DNA from: Oceanobacillus alkalisoli | GTDB lineage: Bacteria > Bacillota > Bacilli > Bacillales > Amphibacillaceae | Length of the DNA stretch: 64,000 nucleotides | Assembly (NCBI RefSeq): GCF_021556485.1 | Contig: NZ_JAKGBW010000016.1 | Coordinates: forward strand, 1 to 64,000 | Direction of reading: 5' to 3' | Shown here: in pieces, positions 17,741-27,902 of the stretch | Layout: the number at the start of each line of letters is the position of its first letter | Numbering within the stretch: position 1 is the stretch's first letter | Notes under the pieces: model-generated | Database searches by the model: none | What the model saw: only the letters and a program-made list of their open reading frames with translations | What the model was told of the DNA's origin: nothing | Translations under genes and position numbers: made by a program

Positions 17741-18418
17741 ATGGATATGATCAATCAGTTTTTTTCAGTAGATGGCGGAGAAACGACATTGGTGCTCAGT
17801 TTAGCCGCAATGGCACTTACAACAGTTTTAAGTATTATCATTACACTTGTATATCAAATGACCTTTTCAGGTGAGCGTTATTCTCAGAATTTCGTGCATA
17901 CGATTATTATTATGAGTGTTGTCGTGTCGGTTATTATGAATGTGGTGAGCGGAAATGCCGGGGTTGCGTTTGGTTTATTTGCGGTCTTCTCCCTGATCCG
18001 CTTCCGTAGTGCCGTGACGGATGCGAAAGATATTGCCTATATTTTTTTTGGGCTTTCCGTCGGGATGACTAGTGGATTGTATCAATTCCAGTTAGCCATC
18101 ATCCTGACATTTTTCGCAAGTATCTTATTTTATATTCTTCATAAAATCAATTACGGAAAAGGCAAAGATACTCAAATTCTAAAAGTGACGGTTCCGGAGA
18201 ACTTGAATCATGAAAATCTGCTGGATGATGTGTTCGCGGAGTTCACGCTCTCCCATCACTTACGCCAGGTGGAGACGACAAACCTTGGTACGATGATTAT
18301 GTACACGTATGCCATCCGGACGAAATATGAAACGAAAGATAAAGTGCTGCTCGACCGGATTCGGGAAAAGAATGCGAACTTGAAAGTATCTTTATCTTAC
18401 TTGCAATCAGAGGATTGA
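17741..18418 (+). CDS. DUF4956 membrane protein paired with the VTC protein
   Basis: A 225-residue protein with about four membrane segments in the first 140 residues (for example LVLSLAAMALTTVLSIIITL, HTIIIMSVVVSVIMNV) and the FSLIRFRSAVTDAKDIAYIF motif of the DUF4956 family, followed by a soluble tail. It begins one base after the VTC gene with GGAGGAATG overlapping the end of it, so they are co-translated. It may hold the VTC enzyme at the membrane or pass the polymer; this is inference. Confidence 0.85.
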   Translation: MDMINQFFSVDGGETTLVLSLAAMALTTVLSIIITLVYQMTFSGERYSQNFVHTIIIMSVVVSVIMNVVSGNAGVAFGLFAVFSLIRFRSAVTDAKDIAYIFFGLSVGMTSGLYQFQLAIILTFFASILFYILHKINYGKGKDTQILKVTVPENLNHENLLDDVFAEFTLSHHLRQVETTNLGTMIMYTYAIRTKYETKDKVLLDRIREKNANLKVSLSYLQSED

Positions 18419-18424
18419 TCCACA

Positions 18425-18490
18425 GTTCAAAGGCGCAAGCGCCTGGTTAGCGACGTACAAACTGGGGCACGCCAGATTTCCAGCGTTTTC
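18425..18490. repeat. Fragment of a dispersed repeat (GGCGCAAGCGCC... family)
   Basis: Begins AAAGGCGCAAGCGCCTGGTT with AGCGACGTACAAACTGG next. A related sequence appears at about 52946-53035. The family looks like the dispersed palindromic repeats common in Bacillaceae intergenic DNA. Confidence 0.6.
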
Positions 18491-18498
18491 TATGCAAC

Positions 18499-18537
18499 AA
18501 AAAGCTGCCTCTTCTCTTCAGGAGTGGCAGCTTTTTT
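18499..18537. terminator. Terminator between DUF4956 gene and the squalene synthase-like gene
   Basis: AAAAGCTGCC pairs with GGCAGCTTTT, with a T run on each strand. It lies between convergent genes and probably serves both. Confidence 0.85.
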
Positions 18538-18538
18538 C

Positions 18539-19366
18539 TTATGCTTCTTCTTTTAAAATTTTATCCACGGTATCTTCCACTTCGTTCCGAGTCATCTTCT
18601 CATGACCTTCATCCATTGCCTGAAGTGTCTTTTTCGCAAGAGCAAGTGGAATCCGGCAGAAGAGGACGATATTCTTCGTCTCTAGATCTTCCATATATTC
18701 ATCCGCCTTGGCCAAGTTATCCCGAGCATAGTCAAACATATCCGCACGCGTCCAGCCATCCGGAATGAAACGGACGCCCCGCTCGGCATCTTCATCCTGA
18801 TTCCTTAGCATGTTCACAGCTTGTAAGCCACGGCCATAGCCAATCGCCAAGTCATAATCGGTCTCTGTTCCATCATACCAGTTCCAAATATCGGATAGCA
18901 TTACCCCGACCAGGCCAGCGACAAAATACGTATATTCATCTAATTCTTCTTTTGTTGTTACAATAAATTCCTTTTCAACCCATTTTGCCATTCCGTCTGC
19001 CATGATGCTTGTCGATTCCATCACTTTCCCGATGATCTCAGCCGGGCAAACTTCGATCCAATCCGCAAGCCGGTGGGTCACTTCCGGTAATTCGTCGTAT
19101 GGCTTAATCAATGCTTCGAAAGCTTCCCGGTCAAATCCTTCTTTAGACCGCAATAGTCCAGCTATTTTCCGTAATAAAAAGATTTTCGTTTCTTTCGGCA
19201 TTGTTTCATGATCTTCAATTTCATCAATGGCACGCATGCATAAATAAGCTGCGCCAACTGTTTTTCGTAGCTTGGTTTTTAATAATTTAATTGGTATATA
19301 AAATGTTCTGCTAGTCAGCTTTAACATGTGCATTGCTTCTTTTTGTAATTTCGCTTCTGTACTCAA
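18539..19366 (-). CDS. Squalene/phytoene synthase-family protein (YisP-like)
   Basis: A 275-residue all-alpha prenyl-transferring enzyme. First aspartate motif region AIDEIEDH (near 66) and second motif NMLRNQDEDAERG (near 182) are both recognisable, and SRTFYIPIKLL near residue 19 matches the family start. Homologues join two prenyl diphosphates head to head, while B. subtilis YisP was shown to act mainly as a farnesyl-diphosphate phosphatase. Which applies here is undecided. The start is TTG with GGGAGG at eight bases. No carotenoid or hopanoid genes are adjacent. Confidence 0.88.
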   Translation of the reverse strand: MSTEAKLQKEAMHMLKLTSRTFYIPIKLLKTKLRKTVGAAYLCMRAIDEIEDHETMPKETKIFLLRKIAGLLRSKEGFDREAFEALIKPYDELPEVTHRLADWIEVCPAEIIGKVMESTSIMADGMAKWVEKEFIVTTKEELDEYTYFVAGLVGVMLSDIWNWYDGTETDYDLAIGYGRGLQAVNMLRNQDEDAERGVRFIPDGWTRADMFDYARDNLAKADEYMEDLETKNIVLFCRIPLALAKKTLQAMDEGHEKMTRNEVEDTVDKILKEEA

Positions 19367-19535
19367 CGCGTTGTCCTCCCTTTAAAACTTGAGGTACATC
19401 AATTATAACAAACTTTACACGCTTTTTCCTCTTTCTGCTCGAACCTTGTGAATTTAACGATTAGCACGTAGAATAATAAAGTGAAACTCTATTGATCGGC
19501 AGTACATGTATTTACACTAGAAAGGTCGTTACATC

Positions 19536-20699
19536 ATGAATAAACGTGTTTATTTTTTAATGACAGTATCTTTTGTCGTCGGAATGGTTGAACTAATTAT
19601 CGGGGGAATTCTCGATCTGATTGCGGAAGATTTGGATGTGAGTCTTGGCTCGGCGGGAATGCTTATTACAATCTTCTCGTTAACATTCGCTATAACTGCT
19701 CCGATTCTGCTCGTTCTCACTGCAAAAGTGGAGCGTAAACGGTTAGCATTGATTTCTTTAACCGTCTTCTTATTCGGGAACATCCTTGCAGTAATTAGTC
19801 CATCTTATAGTATTCTCTTTATCGGAAGAATTATTTCTGCTGCAAGCAGTTCAATTTTAATCATTCTTTGCGTTGTGCTCGCTGCGAATATTGTCGAACA
19901 AAAATACCGCGGGCGGGCAATTGGAATCGTGAGCATGGGTGTGAGTGCCTCCCTCGTATTAGGAGTGCCGATTGGACTAAGTCTCGGTAACCTCTTCGGC
20001 TGGCGTGCCCCTTTTCTCATGATTGTCATTCTCACCGTCATTAGTATGATTGGTGTGCATTTCTTTATGGAACGGGTTGCTCCACGTCCGGTCAGTTCAA
20101 TTAAGGAACAATTCCTTTCGCTTAAGGACCGAAAAGTCTTCTTTGCCCATCTGACCATTTTTCTCATGCTTTCAGGGCATGCCGTGCTATATGCTTATTT
20201 GACACCATTTGTTCAAGTGACGATGGGACTTACGGAAAATAGTATCAGCATCGTGTATCTTCTGTTTGGACTTGCTGCGGTGAGTGGGGGAGCTTTCGGT
20301 GGAACAATGGGAGATAAATTCGGAAATACGCGCGTAATTCTATTCTTCATCACAATCTATGCTGCCATGCTTTTCGCCATTTCCCATACAACATCCATCG
20401 TGCCGTTATTTATTGTTGTACTCATCTTATGGGGCTTAATGAGTTGGTCGGTGACACCCCCGATGCAGAGTTATTTAATGGATTCAGCTCCAGAAACGGC
20501 CGATATGCAAATCAGCATCAGCAACTCAGCTCTTCACTTCGGTATCGCCTTTGGTTCCTTCATCGGCGGAATTTCGATTGACCAAGTAGGCGTGGAGATA
20601 AATCCATATATCGGCGGACTAATTGTCGTTGTTGCTTTTCTTACGATGTATATTTCTAAGAAGCAAAAAGAGAAAAATAAAGGGCTGGCAGCGAATTGA
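19536..20699 (+). CDS. MFS transporter, drug/sugar efflux type
   Basis: A 387-residue protein with about 12 membrane segments and the DHA1-type motif-A loop in the N-half (LTAKVERKRLALISL) and GTMGDKFGNTRVILF in the C-half. It belongs to the AraJ/YbcL/YdhL-like group of proton-driven exporters. AAAGG precedes the start at a somewhat long distance. No regulator is adjacent and no substrate can be named. Confidence 0.88.
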   Translation: MNKRVYFLMTVSFVVGMVELIIGGILDLIAEDLDVSLGSAGMLITIFSLTFAITAPILLVLTAKVERKRLALISLTVFLFGNILAVISPSYSILFIGRIISAASSSILIILCVVLAANIVEQKYRGRAIGIVSMGVSASLVLGVPIGLSLGNLFGWRAPFLMIVILTVISMIGVHFFMERVAPRPVSSIKEQFLSLKDRKVFFAHLTIFLMLSGHAVLYAYLTPFVQVTMGLTENSISIVYLLFGLAAVSGGAFGGTMGDKFGNTRVILFFITIYAAMLFAISHTTSIVPLFIVVLILWGLMSWSVTPPMQSYLMDSAPETADMQISISNSALHFGIAFGSFIGGISIDQVGVEINPYIGGLIVVVAFLTMYISKKQKEKNKGLAAN

Positions 20700-20747
20700 T
20701 ACTGTTTTTTAAGCGTGATTTATCTTATACTAAGAGTATAAGATTTA

Positions 20748-20782
20748 ATAAAGTGAAACTTCATTAAAATGAGGTTTCTTCA
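20748..20782 (+). repeat. Short AAAGTGAAACTTCATT hairpin downstream of the MFS gene
   Basis: GTGAAAC...CATT pairs with AATG...GTTTC...CAC, making an imperfect hairpin. The opening AAAGTGAAACTTCATT recurs at 46618 and, inverted, near 60000, where it starts a longer repeat. Confidence 0.5.
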
Positions 20783-20824
20783 CCAATAGAAATAGTAGAA
20801 GTCTACGGAAAAAAGGGGTAGCAT

Positions 20825-21994
20825 ATGAGGCAGACAAGCAAATTCATTAAATTTATTGGCGGTAAAAATTTATTCTTTCTTTTTGCGTTATTATCGCTGA
20901 TTGGACTTACCATTTTCATTTACGATCGAGTTTCTTATGTGTTTTATCCGGTACTCGTTATTGTTTCAACGATAACCCCGCCACTAATTTTGGCATTCAT
21001 CGCCTTCTATCTGCTAAATCCGATTGTGAATTTACTTGAACGATTACGGATAAAACGGATTTGGGGAATTATCATTCTAATCCTTGCGATTGCTGGAATT
21101 TTAACAGGTGTTGTTCTACTGACAGCCCCATTGATTGAAGAGCAAATTAAAGATTTAGGGCAAAATTTCCCGAACTACCTTGCACAGCTCGGAGCGACGA
21201 TTACGGATTGGGTCCAGAGTTCCTTCCTCGCGCCTTATTATGAAGAAGGGTATAACTGGGTTGTAAATAATTTCAGTAATCTGCCGAGCATTATTGGCGG
21301 ATATGTAATCAGCGCCTTTGAAAGTGTCCAGACTGTTGCTTCTACCGTAACGAATATTGTCGTTGCGATTGTAACATTCCCAATTATTCTCTTCTTTCTA
21401 TTGAAAGACGGAGCACGATTCAAAGATTATTTCTTGACCTTGCTGCCACCATCTTTCCGGAAAGATATGCACAAGATTCTTCATAATATGGATACACAGG
21501 TCGGTTCCTACATCCAGGGCCAGATTATTGTTGCGACTTGTATCGGGATTCTTTTATATATCGGTTATTTAATTATCGGCATGCCTTATGCACTCACACT
21601 CGCAATTATTGCAGCAGTGACGTCTGTTGTACCATATCTTGGACCGACGATCGCAATTCTTCCTGCAATCATCATTTCGATTGTCGACTCACCATTCATG
21701 TTGCTTAAACTTGCAATCGTTTGGGCTGCAGTCCAATTTTTAGAAGGGAACTTTGTTTCACCGAACGTGATGGGACGCACCATGCAGATTCATCCGCTCA
21801 CGATTATTATCGTCTTACTCGTAGCAGGTAACCTCTTTGGTGTCGTCGGGGTGATTCTAGGTATTCCGGGATACGCAATCTTAAAAGTTCTTGTTCAATA
21901 TCTATTTGATAAGTTTAAACAAAGATATAACAAAATCTATGGTGAAAATCACGGCTTTTATCCGACCGTGGAGGATGAGACGAAGAACAGTTAG
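20825..21994 (+). CDS. AI-2E-family membrane protein (YrrI/YueF-like)
   Basis: A 389-residue protein with about eight membrane segments. Family marks include PPLILAFIAFYLLNPIVNLLE early, FPIILFFLLKDG in the middle and the C-terminal VQFLEGNFVSPNVMGRTMQIHPL segment. Members are often annotated as AI-2 exporters, but several are sodium/proton antiporters or of unknown role. It precedes ogt by 11 bases, so the two are probably co-transcribed. Confidence 0.9.
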   Translation: MRQTSKFIKFIGGKNLFFLFALLSLIGLTIFIYDRVSYVFYPVLVIVSTITPPLILAFIAFYLLNPIVNLLERLRIKRIWGIIILILAIAGILTGVVLLTAPLIEEQIKDLGQNFPNYLAQLGATITDWVQSSFLAPYYEEGYNWVVNNFSNLPSIIGGYVISAFESVQTVASTVTNIVVAIVTFPIILFFLLKDGARFKDYFLTLLPPSFRKDMHKILHNMDTQVGSYIQGQIIVATCIGILLYIGYLIIGMPYALTLAIIAAVTSVVPYLGPTIAILPAIIISIVDSPFMLLKLAIVWAAVQFLEGNFVSPNVMGRTMQIHPLTIIIVLLVAGNLFGVVGVILGIPGYAILKVLVQYLFDKFKQRYNKIYGENHGFYPTVEDETKNS

Positions 21995-22005
21995 GAGTTG
22001 TTGAT

Positions 22006-22518
22006 ATGGAAAGGAAAGAGGAAGTCATCTACTTCAGCTCGTTGGAACAGGACGGAAAGCAAATGATTTTAGCAGCTACGGAAAAAGGTTTGTGCTGGGC
22101 TGGCGGATTTAACGAAGATGAGGAAGATATGAAGGCTTGGCTCTTGAAGCAGAATCCGGAGCGGATTTTTGTAGAAAATGCAGAGAGGCTTGTACCCTAT
22201 AACCACATATTCAAGGAATACTTTTCCGGAGAACGAAATAGGCTTGACCTCCCGCTTGATCTGCGAGGTACAACATTCCAACTCGCTGTATGGGATGCAC
22301 TCCAACAGATTCCGTACGGTGAGACGAAAACCTATTCTGAAATTGCTGCAGCGATCGGAAATCCAAAAAGCATCCGAGCGGTCGGGACAGCCATTGGAAA
22401 GAATCCCGTCCTCATCGTCGTTCCCTGCCACCGGGTTATCCAAAAAGATGGTAGTCTTGGCGGGTTCCGAGCAGGTCTGGACCTGAAGAAAACGCTTCTC
22501 GAACTCGAGGGTGCTTGA
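22006..22518 (+). CDS. ogt: Methylated-DNA--protein-cysteine methyltransferase
   Basis: A 170-residue suicide enzyme that removes alkyl groups from O6-alkylguanine. The active-site PCHRVI lies near 140 with the acceptor Cys, preceded by the helix-turn-helix YGETKTYSEIAAAIGNPKSIRAVG that intrudes into DNA. It follows the AI-2E-family gene with TAGGAG as ribosome binding site. No Ada activator domain is present. Confidence 0.96.
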   Translation: MERKEEVIYFSSLEQDGKQMILAATEKGLCWAGGFNEDEEDMKAWLLKQNPERIFVENAERLVPYNHIFKEYFSGERNRLDLPLDLRGTTFQLAVWDALQQIPYGETKTYSEIAAAIGNPKSIRAVGTAIGKNPVLIVVPCHRVIQKDGSLGGFRAGLDLKKTLLELEGA

Positions 22519-22523
22519 GATTT

Positions 22524-22578
22524 GGGACAGGGGGTCAGAGCATTTGTCCCAGGAACAAATGCTCTGACCCCCTGTCCC
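22524..22578. repeat. Long perfect inverted repeat GGGACAGGGGGTCAGAGC...
   Basis: A 24-base arm (starting GGGACAGGGGGTCAGAGCAT) is repeated in inverted orientation after a seven-base spacer. It lies between convergent ogt and a tiny membrane protein gene and can serve as terminator. A related but degraded version is found around 43007-43217, where a MITE has been inserted. Confidence 0.9.
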
Positions 22579-22580
22579 GC

Positions 22581-22727
22581 TCATTTTTTCCGGAACAGTA
22601 AGACGACCCCAAGTCCACATAGTAATCCTAAGAAGCCGAATAGTTCGATTTTGTTCACTGCTATTCCGATGAGTAAACCAAGGATCAGCAGGATAAAAAA
22701 CAAGCTGCCGACAATTTCATGTCGCAT
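22581..22727 (-). CDS. Small hydrophobic membrane protein, 48 residues
   Basis: A short gene that starts MRHEIVGSLFFILLILG and ends with VVLLFRKK. It has two closely spaced hydrophobic stretches (about 8-25 and 29-44) and a basic C-terminus. GGAGGGGGAG lies four bases before the ATG, a strong site, which is the main reason to accept it. Function unknown. Confidence 0.65.
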   Translation of the reverse strand: MRHEIVGSLFFILLILGLLIGIAVNKIELFGFLGLLCGLGVVLLFRKK

Positions 22728-22920
22728 TGAACTCCCCCTCCGCCTAACCGGATACTATAAGGTATTGATGAAATAATAAATTGTTATTCATCTTTTCTAA
22801 AAGTAAGCGTTTTAAATAAAAAACTCGTTGGTTCTGTATTGATATCTGGTACTTTTCGTGGTTAAATTGATTAAATATAGAAAATTATACTGCGATACTC
22901 TGCAGTGATGAGGTGAGGAA

Positions 22921-24222
22921 ATGGAAAATAAAGTATCCGTTGGTTTATTAGGTCTTGGTGTTGTTGGATCCGGAATTGTGCAGATCATTAACGAACACCA
23001 GGAAAAGTTAAAGCATCAACTGGGCGTGACGGTTGAGGTAAAACGCGTCCTTGTCCGCAATCTGGAGAAAGCACGGGAAGTCGATGTTGACCCTACCCTG
23101 CTCACAGTCAATCCGGATGATGTGTTAAATGATCCGGAAATTGATGTCGTCATCGAAGTGATGGGTGGAATCGATACCGCAAAAGATTATATCCTCCGTG
23201 CCTTTGCCGCGAAAAAGCATGTCATTTCCGCAAACAAAGACTTAGTCGCCCTGCATGGACCAGAACTGCATGCTGAAGCAGAGAAGAACAAATCCGACTT
23301 CTTCTATGAAGCAAGTGTTGCGGGAGGCATTCCAATCCTTAGAGGAATTACAGATGGCCTTTCATCCGACCGTATTGAACGCGTCATGGGAATTGTCAAT
23401 GGAACAACGAATTACATATTAACGAAAATGGCAGAGGAAGGCGCAAGCTATGAAGCTGCATTAAAGCAAGCTCAAGATCTTGGATTTGCAGAAGCCGACC
23501 CGACAGCTGACGTGGAAGGACTTGATGCCGCCCGGAAGATGGCTATCCTTGCCCGCCTTGCGTTTTCTGCGCCTGTTGATTTAGATGATGTGACAGTCAC
23601 AGGGATTTCCAACATCACCGCAGATGATATTCAGAACGGGACTGAATTAGGCTATACGATGAAATTGATCGGTTATGCAGACTTCAGAAATGGGGAGCTT
23701 GAAACTCATGTACTGCCGACCTTCTTATCCAATGAGCATCCACTTGCAACTGTGAAGAATGAATACAATGCTGTTTATGTATACGGGAAAGCTGTGGGAG
23801 AAACGATGTTCTACGGGCCTGGTGCAGGTAGTCTTCCAACCGCAACGGCTATCGTATCGGATCTAGTAGCTGTCGTGAAAAACATCCGCCTCGGTGTAAC
23901 AGGTGAACAGGTTGTAACGAACTATTTCCCCAAAGCATTGAAGGATGAAAGTGAGCGCTTCTCCCAATATTACTTGCGTGTAAATGTGAAAGACGAGGCA
24001 GGTGTGTTTTCCAAACTGTCTAATCTGTTCCATGAACATGAAATCAGCTTGAAACGAATTATCCAACGCCCGAATGAAGAGAAGAAAACAGCTGAAATCA
24101 TCGTTATTACACATCAGACATCCGAAGCAAACTTTACAAACTTACTGGAGAAAATCCGGAAATTAGACGTATTAAAAGAAATCTCAAGCTATTACCGTGT
24201 TGAAGGAGATGGAACAGAATGA
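22921..24222 (+). CDS. hom: Homoserine dehydrogenase
   Basis: A 433-residue enzyme that reduces aspartate semialdehyde to homoserine, the branch point to threonine and methionine. NAD(P)-binding [16 protein letters not shown] lies at the N-terminus, the family signature around [21 protein letters not shown] in the middle, and an ACT regulatory domain at the end ([21 protein letters not shown]) for threonine feedback. GAGGTGAGG precedes the ATG. First gene of hom-thrC-thrB; the stop overlaps thrC by four bases. Confidence 0.97.
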   Translation: MENKVSVGLLGLGVVGSGIVQIINEHQEKLKHQLGVTVEVKRVLVRNLEKAREVDVDPTLLTVNPDDVLNDPEIDVVIEVMGGIDTAKDYILRAFAAKKHVISANKDLVALHGPELHAEAEKNKSDFFYEASVAGGIPILRGITDGLSSDRIERVMGIVNGTTNYILTKMAEEGASYEAALKQAQDLGFAEADPTADVEGLDAARKMAILARLAFSAPVDLDDVTVTGISNITADDIQNGTELGYTMKLIGYADFRNGELETHVLPTFLSNEHPLATVKNEYNAVYVYGKAVGETMFYGPGAGSLPTATAIVSDLVAVVKNIRLGVTGEQVVTNYFPKALKDESERFSQYYLRVNVKDEAGVFSKLSNLFHEHEISLKRIIQRPNEEKKTAEIIVITHQTSEANFTNLLEKIRKLDVLKEISSYYRVEGDGTE

Positions 24223-25283
24223 CTTGGCAAGGACTAATCAAACAATACCGAGATTATTTACCGGTAACAGAGAAAACACCAGAACTAACATTAAATGAAG
24301 GAAATACACCGCTCCTCCACTTCCCTTCCCTATCGGAAGAGCTCGGAATCGAGCTGTACGGAAAAATTGAGGGTGCTAATCCTACCGGTTCTTTTAAAGA
24401 CCGCGGAATGGTAATGGCGATTGCGAAAGCGAAAGAAGAAGGAAGTAAATCGGTCATCTGTGCTTCAACCGGAAATACTTCCGCTGCAGCTGCAGCTTAT
24501 GCAGCACGAGCAGGCATGCGCGCAATCATCGTTATCCCTAAAGGGAAAGTAGCGCTTGGAAAACTTGCACAGGCGGTTATTTACGGAGCAGAAATCATTG
24601 AAATTGACGGAAACTTTGACGAGGCATTGAAGATGGTGCGCGAAATTAGTGAAACATCACCAGTGACACTCGTAAACTCGGTGAACCCGTATCGGATTGA
24701 AGGACAGAAAACAGCAGCCTTCGAAATTATTGACGACCTCGGGACGGCACCAGATATTTTAGCAATTCCAGTTGGGAATGCTGGTAACATCAGCGCCTAC
24801 TGGAAAGGTTTCAAAGAATATCATGAACATAAACAAAGCGGGTTACCAAAAATCTTTGGCTTTGAAGCAGAAGGTGCTGCAGCAATTACGACGAATGAAC
24901 CAATCGACCAGCCGGAAACAATCGCAACCGCAATCCGTATCGGAAATCCAGCTAGCTGGGACCTAGCAACAACTGCCCGCGATGAATCAGGAGGAATCAT
25001 CACTTCCGTCAGTGATGAAGAAATTTTACACGCGTTCAAGCAACTTCCAAAAAAAGAAGGAGTATTTGCCGAGCCAGGATCCAATGCTTCCATTGCCGGC
25101 GTTATCCAACAATGTAAAGCAGGCAATATCCCACAAGGAAGCAAAGTCGTTGCTGTTCTAACTGGAAATGGATTGAAGGATCCACAAACCGTTCAAGAGA
25201 ATCAGGAAATCGATCCCGTATCTCTTCCGAACGATGCAGCAGCAATTAAGCAGTATATTGAAGAGTTGACGAGCCATGAGTAG
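24219..25283 (+). CDS. thrC: Threonine synthase
   Basis: A 354-residue PLP enzyme of fold type II that turns phosphohomoserine into threonine. The lysine that binds PLP is in [11 protein letters not shown], and the phosphate-binding loop and [12 protein letters not shown] lie further on. Length matches the short Bacillus-type ThrC. It overlaps hom (ATGA) and thrB (8 bases), so all three are translated in step. Confidence 0.97.
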   Translation: MTWQGLIKQYRDYLPVTEKTPELTLNEGNTPLLHFPSLSEELGIELYGKIEGANPTGSFKDRGMVMAIAKAKEEGSKSVICASTGNTSAAAAAYAARAGMRAIIVIPKGKVALGKLAQAVIYGAEIIEIDGNFDEALKMVREISETSPVTLVNSVNPYRIEGQKTAAFEIIDDLGTAPDILAIPVGNAGNISAYWKGFKEYHEHKQSGLPKIFGFEAEGAAAITTNEPIDQPETIATAIRIGNPASWDLATTARDESGGIITSVSDEEILHAFKQLPKKEGVFAEPGSNASIAGVIQQCKAGNIPQGSKVVAVLTGNGLKDPQTVQENQEIDPVSLPNDAAAIKQYIEELTSHE

Positions 25284-26160
25284 TTTCATGATACGGGTTC
25301 CAGCAAGTTCTGCAAATATCGGACCCGGATTCGACTCCATGGGTTTAGCAGTTGATTTATATTTAACATTGGAAGTGACCGAGCAGACGACATGGGAATT
25401 CATTTCCCCGTCTGCCTGTGACGTTCCTTTTGAAGAGAATTTCATTTATACGACAGCAAAACAGACTGCCGAAAGACATGGAAAAACATTACGCCCTGCC
25501 CTTGTGGAGGAAACGACAAGTATCCCGCTCGCCAGAGGCTTAGGAAGCAGTGCCGCTGCGATTGTTGCAGGAATTGAGCTAGCCAATCAGCTTGGCGACC
25601 TTGGCTTGTCTCAAGAGGAAAAGCTAGCTTATGCAACAGAAATCGAAGGACATCCAGATAATGTTGCCCCTGCCTTACTCGGAGGACTTATCATTTCTAC
25701 CTATAAAGATGAAGAAATTGATTGGTTGAAGATTGATCAGCTCGGTCTTGAGTTAATTGCTCTCATCCCAGCAGTCGAATTGAAAACGAAGGCAGCAAGG
25801 GATGTATTACCAGAACAATTTTCAATCGCTGACGCCGCTCTTGGCAGCGGGATCGGTAATGTAACGGTTGCAGCGCTTATTAGCGGCGACTATGAGCTTG
25901 CCGGGAAAATGATGGAGAAAGATATTTTCCATGAACCATATCGAAAATCATTAATCCCGAACTATGATTTGATTCAGCAAACAGCGAAAGAACATGGGGC
26001 GTTTGGAACAGTCATAAGTGGTGCAGGGCCGACCATGATGTCCTTTGTACCGCAAGATAGAAGCAGTAAAGTTATTACAGCTCTAAAAGAGGTCTTACCC
26101 GATTATCGTTTAGAGCGTATGAAAATGGATACGGTTGGTTTAATAGTAGAATCAAAATAA
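25276..26160 (+). CDS. thrB: Homoserine kinase
   Basis: A 294-residue GHMP kinase that phosphorylates homoserine. The N-terminal [17 protein letters not shown], the ATP loop [17 protein letters not shown] and the C-terminal [14 protein letters not shown] are the three GHMP motifs. Last gene of the operon, closed by a strong terminator. Confidence 0.97.
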   Translation: MSSFMIRVPASSANIGPGFDSMGLAVDLYLTLEVTEQTTWEFISPSACDVPFEENFIYTTAKQTAERHGKTLRPALVEETTSIPLARGLGSSAAAIVAGIELANQLGDLGLSQEEKLAYATEIEGHPDNVAPALLGGLIISTYKDEEIDWLKIDQLGLELIALIPAVELKTKAARDVLPEQFSIADAALGSGIGNVTVAALISGDYELAGKMMEKDIFHEPYRKSLIPNYDLIQQTAKEHGAFGTVISGAGPTMMSFVPQDRSSKVITALKEVLPDYRLERMKMDTVGLIVESK

Positions 26161-26200
26161 GGGTATGAGCGATTATTACTCGCTCATACCCTTATTTTTT
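26158..26200. terminator. Terminator shared by hom-thrC-thrB and argF
   Basis: TAAGGGTATGAGCG pairs perfectly with CGCTCATACCCTTA, followed by TTTTTT on the plus strand. It overlaps the thrB stop codon and lies just beyond the convergent argF. Confidence 0.92.
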
Positions 26201-26208
26201 GCATATCT

Positions 26209-27174
26209 TTAGCTCATCAAAGCAGTCATCAACGCTTTTTGAGCATGCAGACGGTTTTCAGCCTGCTGGAATACAGCAGATTGCTCCCCTTCCAGTACAC
26301 TCTCTGTCACTTCTTCCCCGCGATGTGCAGGTAAGCAATGAAGAAACGTAACATCTGATTTCGCTTTTGCCAGCAGCTCATCATTCACTTGGTAGTTAGC
26401 AAAAATTGCTTTTCTTTCCTTTTGCTCTGCTTCCTGACCCATACTTGCCCAGACATCTGTATAAATAAAATCTGCATCTTTTACAGCTTCAGCCGGATCA
26501 GTCATAACAGAAATAGTCCCACCAGTTTCCGCCGCAATTTCTTCTGCCTGCTTCATCACTTCTTCATTCGGGAAATAGTTTTCAGGTGCTGCGACCACCA
26601 TATTTATTCCCATCTTCGCAGCTCCGATCAGAAGTGAATTCGCCATATTATTTCCGTCTCCAATATAAACAAGCTTCTGACCTTTCAGCGTTCCTTTCGT
26701 CTCCAGCATCGTTTGTAGATCCGCTAACACCTGACAAGGGTGATGCAAGTCCGTTAATCCATTGATGACCGGAACGGATGCATATTCTGCGAGCTCTTCC
26801 ACGTCTTCATGGGAGTAAGTCCGAATCATGATTCCGTCCAGATAGCCAGATAATACGCGCGCCGTATCTGCAATCGTCTCACCACGACCAAGCTGGATAT
26901 CTTTCGAATTTAGAAAGATTGCCTGCCCACCAAGCTGAATCATACCCGCTTCAAAAGAGACGCGCGTTCTCGTCGATGATTTTTCAAAGATCATGCCAAG
27001 CACTTTCCCTTTTAACGGTTCAAAAGCGAACCCATTCTTGCGCTGATCCTTTATATAAGAAGCAAGCTCCAATAAATGATGAATTTGCTCTGGTGTGTAA
27101 TTCTCAAGGCTAAGAAAATCTCTTCCAAAAAACTCTTCGTTATCAATCTTCAGATCTTTCGCTAACGAAATCAT
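26209..27174 (-). CDS. argF: Ornithine carbamoyltransferase
   Basis: A 321-residue enzyme making citrulline from ornithine and carbamoyl phosphate. The carbamoyl-phosphate motif [10 protein letters not shown] and the ornithine-side [10 protein letters not shown] are both intact, as is [15 protein letters not shown] precedes the ATG. It stands alone, without other arginine genes or arcA/arcC, and has an ArgR box over its promoter, so a biosynthetic role is more likely than a catabolic one. Confidence 0.95.
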   Translation of the reverse strand: MISLAKDLKIDNEEFFGRDFLSLENYTPEQIHHLLELASYIKDQRKNGFAFEPLKGKVLGMIFEKSSTRTRVSFEAGMIQLGGQAIFLNSKDIQLGRGETIADTARVLSGYLDGIMIRTYSHEDVEELAEYASVPVINGLTDLHHPCQVLADLQTMLETKGTLKGQKLVYIGDGNNMANSLLIGAAKMGINMVVAAPENYFPNEEVMKQAEEIAAETGGTISVMTDPAEAVKDADFIYTDVWASMGQEAEQKERKAIFANYQVNDELLAKAKSDVTFLHCLPAHRGEEVTESVLEGEQSAVFQQAENRLHAQKALMTALMS

Positions 27175-27209
27175 GATGATATTCCTCCCAGAAATTTAAG
27201 TTGTGTATT

Positions 27210-27238
27210 ATTATGCACTATTATTCATAAACATGCAA
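27210..27238 (-). promoter_or_regulatory. argF promoter with overlapping ARG box
   Basis: On the minus strand TTGCAT (27238-27233) and CATAAT (27215-27210) are 17 bases apart. Between and overlapping them lies TATGAATAATAGTGCATA (27229-27212), close to the Bacillus ARG box (CATGAATAAAAATNCAA). This fits ArgR/AhrC repression by arginine. Confidence 0.75.
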
Positions 27239-27289
27239 TAGTTTTTTATAAGTTTTTTTTAAGGATATTAGACAGTTTGGATTTTTTCA

Positions 27290-27730
27290 TGTGGGGATAC
27301 CTTCCTACTTTTAGCCATTTCCTCCCTGCCAAAATACCGGAAAAAGTGGATGGAGCTTTCCTGTGTTGAAAGCAATTCTCTCCGCCTGAATAAACTGGAG
27401 TTAAGAACATCTCTATTCACCCGAATAAAACGGAATCGGATTTGCTCGAGTGTAAACAACATTTCCATCTATACAAGTTGAACTAAATATTCCATTCATT
27501 GTTTTTTCTTAGGAATTATGACTTGGTAGCACTTAATTAGCCACTCTTAGCCTTAAATCCGCAAAACTGTCTCATAAGTGTTCGATTAGACATACCTAGC
27601 TCGATATTTCAAAAAATGTCTCAGATAAGTGTACTATTAGACATACCCCGCTCGATATTCGAAAATATGTCTCAGACAAGTGTTCGATTAGACACACCCC
27701 GCTCGATATCCGAAAAAAACCACACGACCA
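27290..27730. repeat. Intergenic stretch with degenerate tandem repeats
   Basis: No gene is recognised in the 728 bases between argF and the next gene. From 27568 a unit of about 50 bases (TGTCTCA-AAGTGTTCGATTAGACA...CTCGATAT) occurs three times, at 27568, 27617 and 27668. The stretch 27340-27470 holds weaker repeats of the CCGGAATAAA type. Open frames across it have no ribosome binding site. Confidence 0.7.
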
Positions 27731-27902
27731 CTATTCATCGGACTACTGATTAGCAGTGTCACTTTAGTTGGTTTAGTCTTGTCTTATTTCAGATTTATGG
27801 ATAACAAATTGTCTTCCCATTAATTTACACACATTTCCCTATTTTCCCACCGGTTTAATAAACCCAAAAACGGCAATAGTTTGGATGAAGGGAAGCGATT
27901 GA

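Noticed and set aside
22780-22920. T-box or other riboswitch ahead of hom
   Set aside because: No T-box sequence or conserved specifier stem could be found in the 190-base leader.
27268-27468. Minus-strand open frame of 66 codons
   Set aside because: Falls in degenerate repeats between argF and the RclA-like gene with no start signal.
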